DNA from: Labrys wisconsinensis | Lineage (GTDB): Bacteria; Pseudomonadota; Alphaproteobacteria; Rhizobiales; Labraceae | DNA: 64,000 nucleotides | Direction: 5' to 3' | Assembly: GCF_030814995.1 (NCBI RefSeq) | Contig: NZ_JAUSVX010000009.1 | Location: 248,001-312,000 of the forward strand | Part shown: positions 8,648 through 17,043 of the stretch, piece after piece | How the letters are laid out: each line of letters starts with the position of its first letter | Position numbering within the stretch: position 1 is the first letter of the stretch | Notes under the pieces: model-generated | What the model saw: the letters and a program-made list of their open reading frames with translations, nothing else | Told to the model about the DNA's origin: nothing | The model's database searches: none | Made by a program: the position numbers and the translations under genes

Positions 8648-9592
8648 TCACGATGGCCCGAGGATCTCCGGCAGCATGGCGCGGGCGATCGGCCTGAGGC
8701 GCTCCGCCTCGGCGCGATCGATCCAGCGATAGGGCCGGCGCAGACGCGTGCCGACCGGCGCCCAGGCGCCGACGGCGGCAAGCAGCTTGTCGAGCGCCGC
8801 GTTGGAATAGCCGCCGTCGCGGCGGAACGGCACGACATGCTCGTCCATGAAGGCCTGCAGCCGACGCTCGACATCGAGCGCGCCGGCGAGATCGTCGGCC
8901 ATCTGCCGGGTCCAGCGCTGGGCTCCGGCCGGGCTGAGGCAGGCCACGTTGGAGAAGGCGCCCGCCGCCACCCCTTCGCGCATGCCGGTGGCGAGGTGAT
9001 GGCCGGGAACGTAGAGAGCAATGCCGGAAAGATGCGTGCGGGCCTCGGCATACCAGGCGACGTCGCCGTCGCCGAGCTTGACCCCGACGACGTCGGGCAC
9101 CTGCGCCAGGACGGCAGCCAGCTCCGCCGGCGCCAGCACCCGCTTGGCGTGCGGCGGGTTGTAGAGGATCAGCGGCACGCCGGCTGCCGCCTCGGCCGCC
9201 ATCACGAGGAAGTCGACGGCCTCGGGCTCGCTCACCGGCCACCAGTCCGGCAGCACCACCTGGATGCCGGCCGGCGCCAGAGTCGCCGCCCGGCGCACCC
9301 GCTCCAGCGACAGGCGCGGGTCGGGCTGGCAGGCGCCGACGACGAAGGGCATGCCCGCGCGACGGCAGCGCTCGGCCAGCAGCTCCTGGATGGCATCGAA
9401 CTCCACCTCGGTCTGGTTGTGGAACTCGCCGGCCGTGCCATTGGAATAGATACCGTCGACATCCGCGGCGATCAGGACGTCGATCTCCTCCGCCAGCCCG
9501 GCGAAGTCGATGCCGTCGTCGGCGTCGATGGGCAGCAGCAGCGTCGCCCAATTGCCCGATATCGCGTGCCGCGTCCCCGGCCGATCGACCAT
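8648..9592 (-). CDS. Dihydrodipicolinate synthase family (DapA-like) aldolase/lyase
   Basis: A 314-residue TIM-barrel enzyme of the class I aldolase family that includes DapA, NanA and keto-acid aldolases. The Schiff-base lysine is seen in VVGVKLGDGD and the catalytic tyrosine in LILYNPP. The substrate-loop motif is SNGTAGEFHNQTEVEF instead of the DapA GTTGE, so lysine biosynthesis is unlikely. It probably splits or forms a 2-keto acid of unknown identity. It stands alone between the SahR operator region and the MOSC gene. A second DapA-family gene lies at 58871-59785. Confidence 0.85.
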   Translation of the reverse strand: MVDRPGTRHAISGNWATLLLPIDADDGIDFAGLAEEIDVLIAADVDGIYSNGTAGEFHNQTEVEFDAIQELLAERCRRAGMPFVVGACQPDPRLSLERVRRAATLAPAGIQVVLPDWWPVSEPEAVDFLVMAAEAAAGVPLILYNPPHAKRVLAPAELAAVLAQVPDVVGVKLGDGDVAWYAEARTHLSGIALYVPGHHLATGMREGVAAGAFSNVACLSPAGAQRWTRQMADDLAGALDVERRLQAFMDEHVVPFRRDGGYSNAALDKLLAAVGAWAPVGTRLRRPYRWIDRAEAERLRPIARAMLPEILGPS

Positions 9593-9688
9593 GTCACCCT
9601 CCCGGACAGCGCCGGCTGTCCCCGGCTTGCGGAGACGAGGGATATCCTACAAGTTCGTCTCGAGAAAGGGGCGGCAAGTTGCCGCCGC

Positions 9689-10297
9689 CTATCCCGGCCA
9701 GACCCATTGCTCCGGCACGCGCACGTCGAGCGCATCGCCGGCCGCGATCCGACCAGCCTTGTCGACAGTGGCGACCACGCCGCGCAGGCGCCGCGACACC
9801 TCGACGAAGCGGAAATCGAGCCGCTCGCCACCCTGGTGGCGCGCCAGCTCGGCGCCGGCGATGCGGCAGGGGGCGTTCTGGTCGGTGATCGCCAGCGCCG
9901 CGCCGGAGGGGAAGAACAGCCGCGTGCCGCGCGGGATCATCGAGAAGGCGGGCAGGCCCGCGACGGCGAGGTTGGCGCCGAGCCATTCCGGCTCGACCTC
10001 GGCGATGCCGAGCGCCGCGGCGATCTCGGCGAGCTCCTCAATCGAGACGATGGAGAGCTGGCGCTCGTTGTGGATGGGGTCGCCCCGCTTGAACCAGGGC
10101 ACGCGCACGTCGGCGGGCCGGACGAAGCCGGCATGGCGGTCGCCCGGAATGCCCTCCAGCGTCAGCTCGATGGCCTCGACCCGGCGCGTGGCGATCTCCT
10201 CGCCCTGCCCGACCGCCAGCGACACCGCCCTCGCCTTGCGCTTGATCACCGGCGCGATCGCGATCTCGGTCCCGAACCGCCTGCCCTCGTCCGCCAT
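9689..10297 (-). CDS. MOSC-domain protein
   Basis: A 202-residue protein of the MOSC family, a beta-barrel fold related to molybdenum-cofactor sulfurases and the YiiM/MARC enzymes. GIPGDRHAGFVRPADVRVP and the stretch around NERQLSIVSIEEL are family features. The conserved cysteine appears in DQNAPCRIAG. MOSC proteins bind molybdenum cofactor or reduce N-hydroxylated compounds, but the exact task here is unknown. ATG at 10297. The gene is separated from both neighbours by about 100 bases. Confidence 0.85.
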   Translation of the reverse strand: MADEGRRFGTEIAIAPVIKRKARAVSLAVGQGEEIATRRVEAIELTLEGIPGDRHAGFVRPADVRVPWFKRGDPIHNERQLSIVSIEELAEIAAALGIAEVEPEWLGANLAVAGLPAFSMIPRGTRLFFPSGAALAITDQNAPCRIAGAELARHQGGERLDFRFVEVSRRLRGVVATVDKAGRIAAGDALDVRVPEQWVWPG

Positions 10298-10393
10298 GGC
10301 CCGCTCCCTGCTGACAGGAATCATGCCCGACGCCGGGCCCGGCCGCCATCGCAAAACGCTGATGCAGCGGCCACATCCGTTGATGGACGGCCC

Positions 10394-11164
10394 TTATCGG
10401 CGGGCGAGGATGAACAGGCGCGGGAAGGCCAGCAGCACCTTGCCGTCGGCGCGCGGGGGATAGGCCTCGGCGATCCTGGCGAGGTAGGCGGCCAAGAAGC
10501 CGGCGCGCTCCTCGTCGTCCAGCGGATCGATGAAGGGCCTGAGCCCCGTCGCCCGCACCCAGTCGACGATCGCCGCCGCATCCGTCATCGGATGGTGGTA
10601 GGTCGTGCGCCAGACGTCGACGGCAGCGGCCCGCGATGCCAGCAGGTCGTAATAGCCGCCGGCCGGCAGGATCCTCTCGCGCAGGCGGGTGGCATCGCCG
10701 AGCTTGGCCGCCCAGGGCCCGTCCGCGGCGGTCTCGCGCATGGCGCGGTGGCTGGGCTCGTCGAGATTGTCCGGCATCTGCACGGCCAGCACCCCGCCGG
10801 GCGCCAGCCCCTCCATCAGCCGCGGAAACAGGGTCTCGTGCCCGGTGACCCATTGCAACACGGCATTGGCGAAGATCACATCCACCGGCTCGTCGGGCCG
10901 CCAGCTCGCCACGTCGGCCTTGAGGAAGCGGGCCTTGGGCAGGCGTTCGCGCGCCGCGGCGAGCATGTTCTCCGATGTGTCGATGCCGACCAGCGCCGCG
11001 TCCGGCCAGCGCTCGGCCAGGAGCTCGGTCGAATTGCCCGGCCCGCAGCCGAGATCGATCACCCGCGCCGGCGCCGGCGCCGGCACCTGGGCGAGCAGGT
11101 CGCGGGCCGGCCGCGTGCGCTCGTCCGCAAAACGCAGATAGAGGGAAGCGTTCCAATCCTTCAT
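10394..11164 (-). CDS. tam: Trans-aconitate 2-methyltransferase
   Basis: A 256-residue cytosolic SAM-dependent methyltransferase, close in length to E. coli Tam (252). The N-terminus [20 protein letters not shown] is nearly a family signature. Motif I is [15 protein letters not shown], followed by [14 protein letters not shown] and NAVLQWV. Tam methylates trans-aconitate, which inhibits the TCA enzyme aconitase and forms spontaneously from cis-aconitate. Start at 11164. It is apparently monocistronic. Confidence 0.92.
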   Translation of the reverse strand: MKDWNASLYLRFADERTRPARDLLAQVPAPAPARVIDLGCGPGNSTELLAERWPDAALVGIDTSENMLAAARERLPKARFLKADVASWRPDEPVDVIFANAVLQWVTGHETLFPRLMEGLAPGGVLAVQMPDNLDEPSHRAMRETAADGPWAAKLGDATRLRERILPAGGYYDLLASRAAAVDVWRTTYHHPMTDAAAIVDWVRATGLRPFIDPLDDEERAGFLAAYLARIAEAYPPRADGKVLLAFPRLFILARR

Positions 11165-11278
11165 CGCAACCTCGCTCGGTCCGGCCGCCGCTCGCCCGTC
11201 GCGGCACCCTGCGCCATGATGGCCGAGTCGCCCCTGCCGTTCGAGGCGCAATCAGCCGCATGTCCGCCCCCGCGCCCG

Positions 11279-12664
11279 TCAGGCCGGCATGGCCAGAGCC
11301 GCGGCGAGCACGGCATCGCGCCCCGCGGCATAGTCGGCGAAGGTCGTCTCCACCCGGAGGTCGGGCGCGAGCGAGATGCCGCGCGGGCCGAGGGCTGCGG
11401 TCGGCCAATAGCAGGAGTCGAGGCCGGCGCAGCCCCGCTCGTAGTCCTCCAGCCTGGTGCTGTAGACGACCGTGATCCCGGAATGGGGTAGCGTCCGCGT
11501 GCCGATCTCGGCCCAGAAGCGGCCGCCGTCGCCCATCGGCTCGCCGACGAAGCGCACCTTGCCCGGCTCGGCTCCCTTCAGCATCGCCGCCGTGACCAGC
11601 GCCGCCGAGAAGGTGCCGCGGCCGATCAGGACGAACACCCGGCCGCCCTCGGGCATCAGCTTCGGCAGCGCCTGCGCGAACAGCAGCGTGTCGAAGAAAT
11701 TGCCGCCATTGTTGAAGCGCAGGTCGACGACGACGGAGCGCGGCCGACGCGGCACGACCTGCCCCTCGATGACGCCGAACAGCAGCCGCTGGTCGAGCGG
11801 CTCCTTCTCGCGGCTGCGGATATAGTTGCTCCTGATGTAGAGGACATCGTTCCCGCGCCCGATCCACCGGGTCGAGAGGTCCACCGGCCTGGCATAGGCG
11901 GGAGGGCGGTCGGCGAGGTCGTCGAGCGCATGGAGCCAGCGGCCCGGCATGTCGCGGCCGTCGGGCATCAGCACCGACCAGGCGCTGACCACCGGATCGT
12001 GGCCGTCGCCGGGGTCGGGCGCATCCGGCGCGCCGAGCCGGACGAGGTCGCTTCCCCCGCTGCGCAGGCGCACCGCCAGCGACACCTCCTCCGCTGCGGC
12101 GACGGCACCGATGCGGCGCAGCACCGCGGGGCTGGTGAGATAGGCGGCGCTCAGGCAGAGCACCCGCTGGTCGGTGCCCGAGACGAACGGGGTGAGGCGC
12201 GCGAGCGCCTCCTCCGGCGTCAGGGTCCCGAGCTTCTCGATGCGGGCACCGAGCACGTGCGAGGCCTGCGGGTGGGCGCGGACGATGAACAGGCCGTCGG
12301 CGAACCACCAGGCCCTGACCGGCAGGTCGCCGAGCAGGCGCCCTACCATGGCCACGGTGTGGCCGTTGCGCGGGATCGCCACCGCCCGCATGACCTCCAG
12401 GGCGAGATCCGCGGTCGACATCCCGTCCGCCGCCGCCATCGCCTGCGCGACGGCCTCGTCGAAGCGCCGGCGCTGCGCCTCGTCGAAGCTGCGGTCGAGC
12501 GGCGCCCATTGCGCCCGGAGAAACGCCAGGTCCTCGCGGATCTCGGCCGGCGTCAGGGCCGGAGGCGGCTTTGCGATCGTGTCCGGCCGGGCAAGGCGCG
12601 GCATCGCCATGCCCGCGAGGACGGCCGAGGCTGCGCACAGCCATTGGCGGCGGTTCAGACGCAT
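11279..12664 (-). CDS. S41-like (tail-specific type) peptidase, secreted
   Basis: A 461-residue protein starting with MRLNRRQWLCAASAVLAGMA, which resembles a Tat or Sec signal, so it is probably periplasmic. The C-terminal half has the S41 core: SVVVDLRFNNGGNFFDTLLF and FVLIGRGTFSAALVTAAML, where the serine of TFSAA is the likely nucleophile. A later VRFVGEPMGDGG stretch also fits the family. There is no clear PDZ domain, so it is closer to stand-alone S41 proteins than to CtpA. The substrate is unknown. It is divergent from the toxin-antitoxin pair to its right. Confidence 0.8.
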   Translation of the reverse strand: MRLNRRQWLCAASAVLAGMAMPRLARPDTIAKPPPALTPAEIREDLAFLRAQWAPLDRSFDEAQRRRFDEAVAQAMAAADGMSTADLALEVMRAVAIPRNGHTVAMVGRLLGDLPVRAWWFADGLFIVRAHPQASHVLGARIEKLGTLTPEEALARLTPFVSGTDQRVLCLSAAYLTSPAVLRRIGAVAAAEEVSLAVRLRSGGSDLVRLGAPDAPDPGDGHDPVVSAWSVLMPDGRDMPGRWLHALDDLADRPPAYARPVDLSTRWIGRGNDVLYIRSNYIRSREKEPLDQRLLFGVIEGQVVPRRPRSVVVDLRFNNGGNFFDTLLFAQALPKLMPEGGRVFVLIGRGTFSAALVTAAMLKGAEPGKVRFVGEPMGDGGRFWAEIGTRTLPHSGITVVYSTRLEDYERGCAGLDSCYWPTAALGPRGISLAPDLRVETTFADYAAGRDAVLAAALAMPA

Positions 12665-12759
12665 GGGCGTGTCCGGCCGGCAAGTCCCCCGGTGCGCAGG
12701 TTAGGCGAGACGGATGGCCCATGCCAGGGCCCCACGCTTCCCCGAGGACGCGGCTTGCG

Positions 12760-12785
12760 GTATTACTTCAGCCTGCGGGTAATAC
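12760..12785. promoter_or_regulatory. Inverted repeat upstream of the toxin-antitoxin pair
   Basis: GTATTAC and GTAATAC form an inverted repeat with a 12-base spacer, ending 9 bases before the antitoxin start. VapB and MazE antitoxins repress their own operons by binding such sites, so this is the likely operator. Confidence 0.6.
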
Positions 12786-12794
12786 GAGGTGCCC

Positions 12795-13040
12795 ATGGCA
12801 ACGGCTGTCACCGTCAAGGGTCAGGTCACATTGCCGAAGGCGGTGCGCGAGGCGGCCGGCATCCGGCCCGGCGACTATGTCGAGGCGCGCGCCACGGCCC
12901 TCGGCACGGTGGTGATCGAGAAGACGCGCACCGACGCGCTCGGCCGCATCGAGCACAGCCTGGAGGAGCTGCGCAGGCGCGGCATCTTCGCCAGCATGAG
13001 CGCCGAGGAGATCCTGCGCCTGACGCGGGAGGAAGAATGA
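12795..13040 (+). CDS. AbrB/MazE-type antitoxin (VapB-like)
   Basis: An 81-residue protein with an N-terminal SpoVT-AbrB swapped-hairpin DNA-binding domain (ATAVTVKGQVTLPKAVREAAGIRPGD). The acidic C-terminus (SAEEILRLTREEE) would bind and block the toxin. The ATG at 12795 is preferred to the GTG at 12789. The last codon overlaps the toxin start in an ATGA arrangement, the usual coupling of such pairs. It is expected to repress its own promoter through the inverted repeat just upstream. Confidence 0.88.
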   Translation: MATAVTVKGQVTLPKAVREAAGIRPGDYVEARATALGTVVIEKTRTDALGRIEHSLEELRRRGIFASMSAEEILRLTREEE

Positions 13041-13432
13041 CGCTCGTCGACAGCGACGTGCTGCTCGACCTGTTCTTCCGGGATCCGGTCTGGTTCCACT
13101 GGTCGAAGACCATGCTGGCGCGCCGCTCGGAGACCGGGCCGCTCGCCATCGTCGACGTCACCTTCAGCGAGGTCGCCATCGGCTTCGGCCAGGCCGCCGA
13201 CGTCGACCTGGCGCTGGAGGCGCTCGCCATCGCGCGCATGCCGATGACCAGCGAGGCCCTGCACGCCGCGGCCCAGGCCTTCAAGCGCTACCGCGCCGCC
13301 GGCGGCCGGCGTGGCGGCGTGCTGCCGCATTTCCTCGTCGGCGCCTGCGCCCAGACCGCCGGCCTGCCGATCCTGACGCGCGACCGGCGCTATGCCGAGC
13401 ATTTTCCGGGTGTCGATCTGATCGCCCCGTGA
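13037..13432 (+). CDS. PIN-domain toxin (VapC-like)
   Basis: A 131-residue PIN ribonuclease. The acidic metal-binding residues are visible in LVDSDVLLDLF (first Asp), the central SEVAIGF and the C-terminal ILTRDRRYAEHFPGVDLI. Toxins of this family cut RNA, often tRNA, and are held inactive by the partner antitoxin. Its start overlaps the antitoxin stop. The stretch VLPHFLVGACAQTAG is typical of a subgroup of chromosomal PIN toxins. It seems intact. Confidence 0.88.
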   Translation: MTLVDSDVLLDLFFRDPVWFHWSKTMLARRSETGPLAIVDVTFSEVAIGFGQAADVDLALEALAIARMPMTSEALHAAAQAFKRYRAAGGRRGGVLPHFLVGACAQTAGLPILTRDRRYAEHFPGVDLIAP

Positions 13433-13503
13433 GGGGAAAATTGGCCCGCCGACACGGTTGCTATTTGTGCTCGCCCTCTCCGCCGTCATGGCCGGGCTTG
13501 ACC

Positions 13504-13750
13504 CCATAGGCGCTAAGATAAGGTCCACCGGGAGGCAAATATCGCGCTGTGCGTGACGCGCCTTTGTAAGATTTGCGCGACGCCTGTGCCCTCCCTCCCC
13601 CTTGTGGGGAGGGATAAAGGGTGGGGGTCGTGGGCAGAGGTCTCGACATATCCTGATGGACCCCCACCCCTAACCCCTCCCCACAAGGGGGAGGGGATTG
13701 ATCGACGTCGCGCCCAACTGGCTACTGCGTTCTTAACTTAGCGCCTATGG
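13504..13750. mobile_element. 247-bp MITE with 19-bp terminal inverted repeats and 9-bp target duplication
   Basis: The ends are CCATAGGCGCTAAGATAAG and its inverted counterpart CCATAGGCGCTAAGTTAAG, differing at one base. The element is flanked on both sides by GGCTTGACC (13495-13503 and 13751-13759). Removing the element and one flank restores the hairpin sequence seen in the other copies of the host repeat. No transposase is encoded, so a related full-length transposon elsewhere must have moved it. Confidence 0.85.
13577..13711. repeat. GCGACGCC-bounded palindromic repeat inside the MITE
   Basis: The unit begins GCGACGCCTGTGCC and ends GACGTCGC. Its two long arms are rich in C and G (CCCTCCCCCTTGTGGGGAGGG on one side and the inverse on the other). 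Copies of the same family lie at 56465-56641 and 58660-58795. Confidence 0.75.
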
Positions 13751-13995
13751 GGCTTGACCCGGCCATCCACGCGAACACGACGATAGCCTTTGCGTCCCCG
13801 GTGCCTTTCTCCTCGACGGCCGGTGGTCGCCGCGCAATCGAATTCGATTGCGCTGGGATGGGCGGATCGAGTCCGCCCATGACGGTTGCGCGTGGGGCAA
13901 CCGTCGCCGTCCATACTGCACGCCTCTCTCCCGCGACGGGCTCTACCCTTGCACCAACACTCGGCCTGGTTCGCCCTCGGTCGACACGAGGCGCC

Positions 13996-14808
13996 CTACC
14001 CCCCTGCCGCGTTCCCTTCCCGCGTCACCACCATGCGGACCGCGAGAACCGCCACCGTGATCAGGATCAGGATCACCGAGATGGCGGCGATGGCCGGGTC
14101 GATATTGTCGCGCAGGCCCATCCACATCTGGCGCGGCAGGGTGATGGCATTGACGCTGGTGACGAACAGCGTCACGCCGATCTCCTCCCAGGAGAGGACG
14201 AAGGAGAGCAGCAGCGCCGTGATGACGCCGAACTTGATGTTGGGCAGGATCACCATGAACACGCGCTGGGTCAGCGAGGCGCCGAGGCCGCGGGCGGCGA
14301 GGTCGATGCGCCGGTCGACCTGGGCCAGCGCCACCAGCACCAGCACCACGGCGAAGGGCGCGATCATCACCGTGTGCGCCAGCACCACGCCGAGCCAGGT
14401 GTCGTAGCCGACGAGGTCGTTGACCTTGGAGAGCGCCGTCAGGAGGAAGTAGAGCGTCATGGCCGAGACGACCGGCGGCACGATCATCGGCAGGAGCACG
14501 AAGCCGACCAGAACCGCGGCGAAGCGCGGCTGGAACATCCAGATGCCGAGCCCGAAGGCGAGCGCCAGGGCGGTGGCGCAAAGGCTCGACACCACGCCGA
14601 TGCGCAGGCTGAGGAGGATGCTGTGGCCCCAGTCGGGATTGTCGATCAGCGCCTGGTAGTGGCGCAGCGACCAGGAGCCCGACGGCATCGACAGGAAGCG
14701 CGCCGGCGTGAACGACACCGGCACGACGGCCACGATCGGCAGCAGCAGGAACAGGGCGACGAGGGCCGCCAGGAGGAGGGCGAAGAGTCCGGGGCGGGCC
14801 TGCTTCAT
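13996..14808 (-). CDS. ABC permease, spermidine/putrescine type (PotC-like)
   Basis: A 270-residue inner-membrane protein with about six membrane segments, starting MKQARPGLFALLLAALVALF. The cytoplasmic coupling loop that contacts the ATPase reads LDLAARGLGASLTQRVFMVIL here (EAAxxxGA type). It is the last gene of the four-gene importer operon and starts two bases after the stop of the other permease. PotC/PotI-type permeases move polyamines or related cations. The true substrate is not visible. Confidence 0.88.
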   Translation of the reverse strand: MKQARPGLFALLLAALVALFLLLPIVAVVPVSFTPARFLSMPSGSWSLRHYQALIDNPDWGHSILLSLRIGVVSSLCATALALAFGLGIWMFQPRFAAVLVGFVLLPMIVPPVVSAMTLYFLLTALSKVNDLVGYDTWLGVVLAHTVMIAPFAVVLVLVALAQVDRRIDLAARGLGASLTQRVFMVILPNIKFGVITALLLSFVLSWEEIGVTLFVTSVNAITLPRQMWMGLRDNIDPAIAAISVILILITVAVLAVRMVVTREGNAAGG

Positions 14809-14810
14809 CG

Positions 14811-15629
14811 TCAGCGCACCATGCTCGAGGGCCGCACGAAGCGGAACAGGAGCGCCATCAGGCCGCCGACGATCAGCACCAGCACCACGCTGATCGCGGC
14901 GCCCAGGCCCCAGTCCGGGCTCTGGAACATTCTGAGATACACCAGCTCCGCCACCATCACGCTGCGCCCGCCGCCGAGGATGGCGGGCGTGATGAAGAAG
15001 CCGAGCGAGAAGACGAAGACGATCAGGGCCGCGCCGATGATGCCGGCCGCCGTCATCGGCACGAACACCGTCCAGAAGATGCGCAGGCGCGAGGCGCCGA
15101 GGCCGCGGGCCGCCAGCAGCACCCGCTCGTCGAGGTTGCGCATGGCCGAGGCCAGCGGGAACACGGCGAAGGGGATGAGGAAATGCGTCATGCCGATGAT
15201 GACGCCGAGCTCGTTGCGCACCAGCGTCAGCGGCTCGGCGATCACCCCCGCCGCCTGCAGCCAGGTGTTGATCAGGCCGCGGTTCGACAGGAGCGCCACC
15301 CAGCCGAAGGCCCGCGTCAGCACCGAGATCCAGAACGGCACCAGGATGCAGAACTCGGCGAAGCGCCGCTGGCCCGGCGAGCCGCGCACCCAGACATAGG
15401 CGATGGCGTAGGCCGCGGTCACGGCGAGGGCCGTCACCGCCGCGCAGATGCGGAAGGTGCGCACGAACACCGACTGCACCAGCGGGTCGGTCAGCACCGC
15501 GCCGTAGCGCCCGAGCCCCGGCTCCGGCAGCGTGAAGCTCCACTGCACCACGCCGAGGAACGGCACGGCATAGGCGAGGCCGAGGAAGAGGAGCAGCGGC
15601 CCGAGGAGGGCGATGGGGCGCAGGGCCAT
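14811..15629 (-). CDS. ABC permease, spermidine/putrescine type (PotB-like)
   Basis: A 272-residue inner-membrane protein with an early hydrophobic segment (LLGPLLLFLGLAYAVPF) followed by about five more. The coupling loop is LLAARGLGASRLRIFWTVFVP. It pairs with the next gene to form the channel of the importer. Between it and the upstream binding-protein gene lie 265 bases holding a palindromic repeat. In such operons a hairpin like this often lowers downstream transcript levels relative to the abundant binding protein. Confidence 0.88.
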   Translation of the reverse strand: MALRPIALLGPLLLFLGLAYAVPFLGVVQWSFTLPEPGLGRYGAVLTDPLVQSVFVRTFRICAAVTALAVTAAYAIAYVWVRGSPGQRRFAEFCILVPFWISVLTRAFGWVALLSNRGLINTWLQAAGVIAEPLTLVRNELGVIIGMTHFLIPFAVFPLASAMRNLDERVLLAARGLGASRLRIFWTVFVPMTAAGIIGAALIVFVFSLGFFITPAILGGGRSVMVAELVYLRMFQSPDWGLGAAISVVLVLIVGGLMALLFRFVRPSSMVR

Positions 15630-15724
15630 GGGGTGGCTCCCTGGTTAGCGGTCGGAAGGCCCGCACGATCCCGAAGCCTCGGCCAGATCGAGCGCCGCCT
15701 CACTCGATCTGAGGCTCGACATCG

Positions 15725-15817
15725 GCGTCATGGCCGGGCTTGTCCCGGCCATCCACGCGAACACCCCGAACGTCGAGATCGCGTGGATGGGCGGATCAAG
15801 TCCGCCCATGACGGTCG
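15725..15817. repeat. Palindromic intergenic repeat, complete copy
   Basis: It runs from GCGTCATGGCCGGGCTTGTC to CAAGTCCGCCCATGACGGTC. It folds into two end hairpins plus an inner pairing of CCATCCACGCG with CGCGTGGATGG. It lies inside the transporter operon between the binding-protein and permease genes. Confidence 0.8.
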
Positions 15818-15894
15818 CGGTTCGAACATGGTCCTGGAAATACGGCCGGTCTCGTGCCCGGAAAGCTATGCCGGCCGGGAGAGCGGCCCTTCCC

Positions 15895-17010
15895 TCACGC
15901 CGAGATGATCTTGGTATATTCGTCCAGCGCCTTGCCGTAATTCTCCGCATACCAGTTCATGTCGAGCGGGATCTGCTTGGCCATGTTGGCGGGGTCGACC
16001 GGGTTGATGCGCTTCTTGTCGGCCGGGATCAGGGCGTCGGTCGCCGGGTTGGCCGGGCCCTGGCCGAGCTCGTTGAAGATGACGAGCTGGCGCTGCGGGT
16101 CCTGGGCGCTGGCGATGAACTTCATCGCCGCTTCCTTGCCGCCGGGATTGCCCTTGATCACGGCCATGGCGCCCGGCGAGATCAGGCCCTGGTCCCATAT
16201 GAACTTGATCTGGCCGCCGGAATCCTGTTCCAGCAGCGAGGCGCGGGTCGACCAGATCAGCGCCATCGAGGCCTCGCCGTTGAGCAGCACCGACTGGCTC
16301 TCCGCCCCGCCGCCCCAATAGGACACGACGTTGTCCTTGAAAGCGGCGATCTTGTCGTGCGCCCGCTTGAGATCGAGCGGGTAGAGCTTCTCCGGCGCGA
16401 CGCCGTCGGCGAGCAGCGCCGCCTCCCACATGGCGGCGCCCCATTTGTAGAGCGAGCGCTTGCCCGGGAACTTCTTCACGTCGAAGAAGTCGGCCATGCC
16501 GGTCGGCGGGCTGGAGCCGAACTTCGAGGCGTCGTAGGCGATGATGTAGGAGAAGAAATAGGTCGAGGCGGCATAGTCCCAGCCGAAGCCCGGACGCATC
16601 TTGGCCTTGTCGACGATCGTGTAGTCGATCGGCTCCACCATGCCCTGCTTGCCCAGCGAGATCGCCGAGAACGGGTCGGCGTCGACGAGATCCCAGGTCG
16701 GCTTGCCGCTCTTGTACTGCGCCGTGATGGCGCCCTCCGTCGGGCCGGAGCCGTCCATCTTGACGGTGATGCCGGTCTCCTTGGCGAAGGGTTGGCCATA
16801 GGCCTCGTCATAGGCCTTGATCGCATCGCCGCCCCAGTTGACGAACACCAGCTCCTTGGCCTGAGCCGACGCGCCGCCGGCGCGCAGCAGCACCGGCGCG
16901 CCGCCGAGGATCATCGCCGCGAGCTGCGTGAAGCGCCGGCGGGTGAGCTCGCCCCGCGCGACCTTGTCGAACAGGATCTCGAGGCAGTCTTTCTGGAAGG
17001 CGTGGTCCAT
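15895..17010 (-). CDS. ABC substrate-binding protein, spermidine/putrescine type
   Basis: A 371-residue periplasmic binding protein of the PotD/PotF class. The N-terminal region has GELTRRRFTQLAAMILGG and then an Ala-rich stretch ending GGASAQA, a twin-arginine-like signal with cleavage near ASAQA. The mature part starts ELVFVNWGGDAIKAYDEAYG, typical of class II polyamine-binding proteins. It lies 33 bases after the ATPase gene. It should set the specificity of the importer. The paired genes at 19378-21893 hint at a guanidino or amidated compound. Confidence 0.88.
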   Translation of the reverse strand: MDHAFQKDCLEILFDKVARGELTRRRFTQLAAMILGGAPVLLRAGGASAQAKELVFVNWGGDAIKAYDEAYGQPFAKETGITVKMDGSGPTEGAITAQYKSGKPTWDLVDADPFSAISLGKQGMVEPIDYTIVDKAKMRPGFGWDYAASTYFFSYIIAYDASKFGSSPPTGMADFFDVKKFPGKRSLYKWGAAMWEAALLADGVAPEKLYPLDLKRAHDKIAAFKDNVVSYWGGGAESQSVLLNGEASMALIWSTRASLLEQDSGGQIKFIWDQGLISPGAMAVIKGNPGGKEAAMKFIASAQDPQRQLVIFNELGQGPANPATDALIPADKKRINPVDPANMAKQIPLDMNWYAENYGKALDEYTKIISA

Positions 17011-17043
17011 GGGGAACTCTCTGGCTGGCTTGGTTGCCGGGTC

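Larger units (their letters stand above)
13481..13886. repeat. Palindromic intergenic repeat, interrupted by a MITE
   Basis: The unit starts with GCCGTCATGGCCGGGCTTGA and ends near GGATCGAGTCCGCCCATGAC. Each end folds on itself. Uninterrupted copies lie at 15725-15817 and 61783-61877. Here the first hairpin is broken after GGCTTGACC and resumes at 13751. Confidence 0.8.
13433..13995. other. Gene-free interval made of nested repeats
   Basis: This 563-base stretch between the PIN toxin (+) and an ABC permease (-) has no convincing gene. It holds a palindromic repeat split by a MITE, which itself contains a third repeat. The bases after 13886 up to the permease stop are unassigned. Confidence 0.7.

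Noticed and set aside
8465-11491. A plus-strand open frame of about 1000 codons
   Set aside because: It is antisense to the DapA-like, MOSC, Tam and S41 genes, its product has the charge-rich low-complexity look of a reversed coding strand, and all four opposing proteins are well supported.
13504-13750. An insertion sequence with its own transposase
   Set aside because: Only 247 bases long and without any coding capacity for a transposase; best described as a MITE.
13747-15399. Plus-strand frame of 550 codons opposite the two permeases
   Set aside because: The product is rich in His, Arg, Gln and Asp without a pattern, while the minus strand gives two clean membrane proteins.
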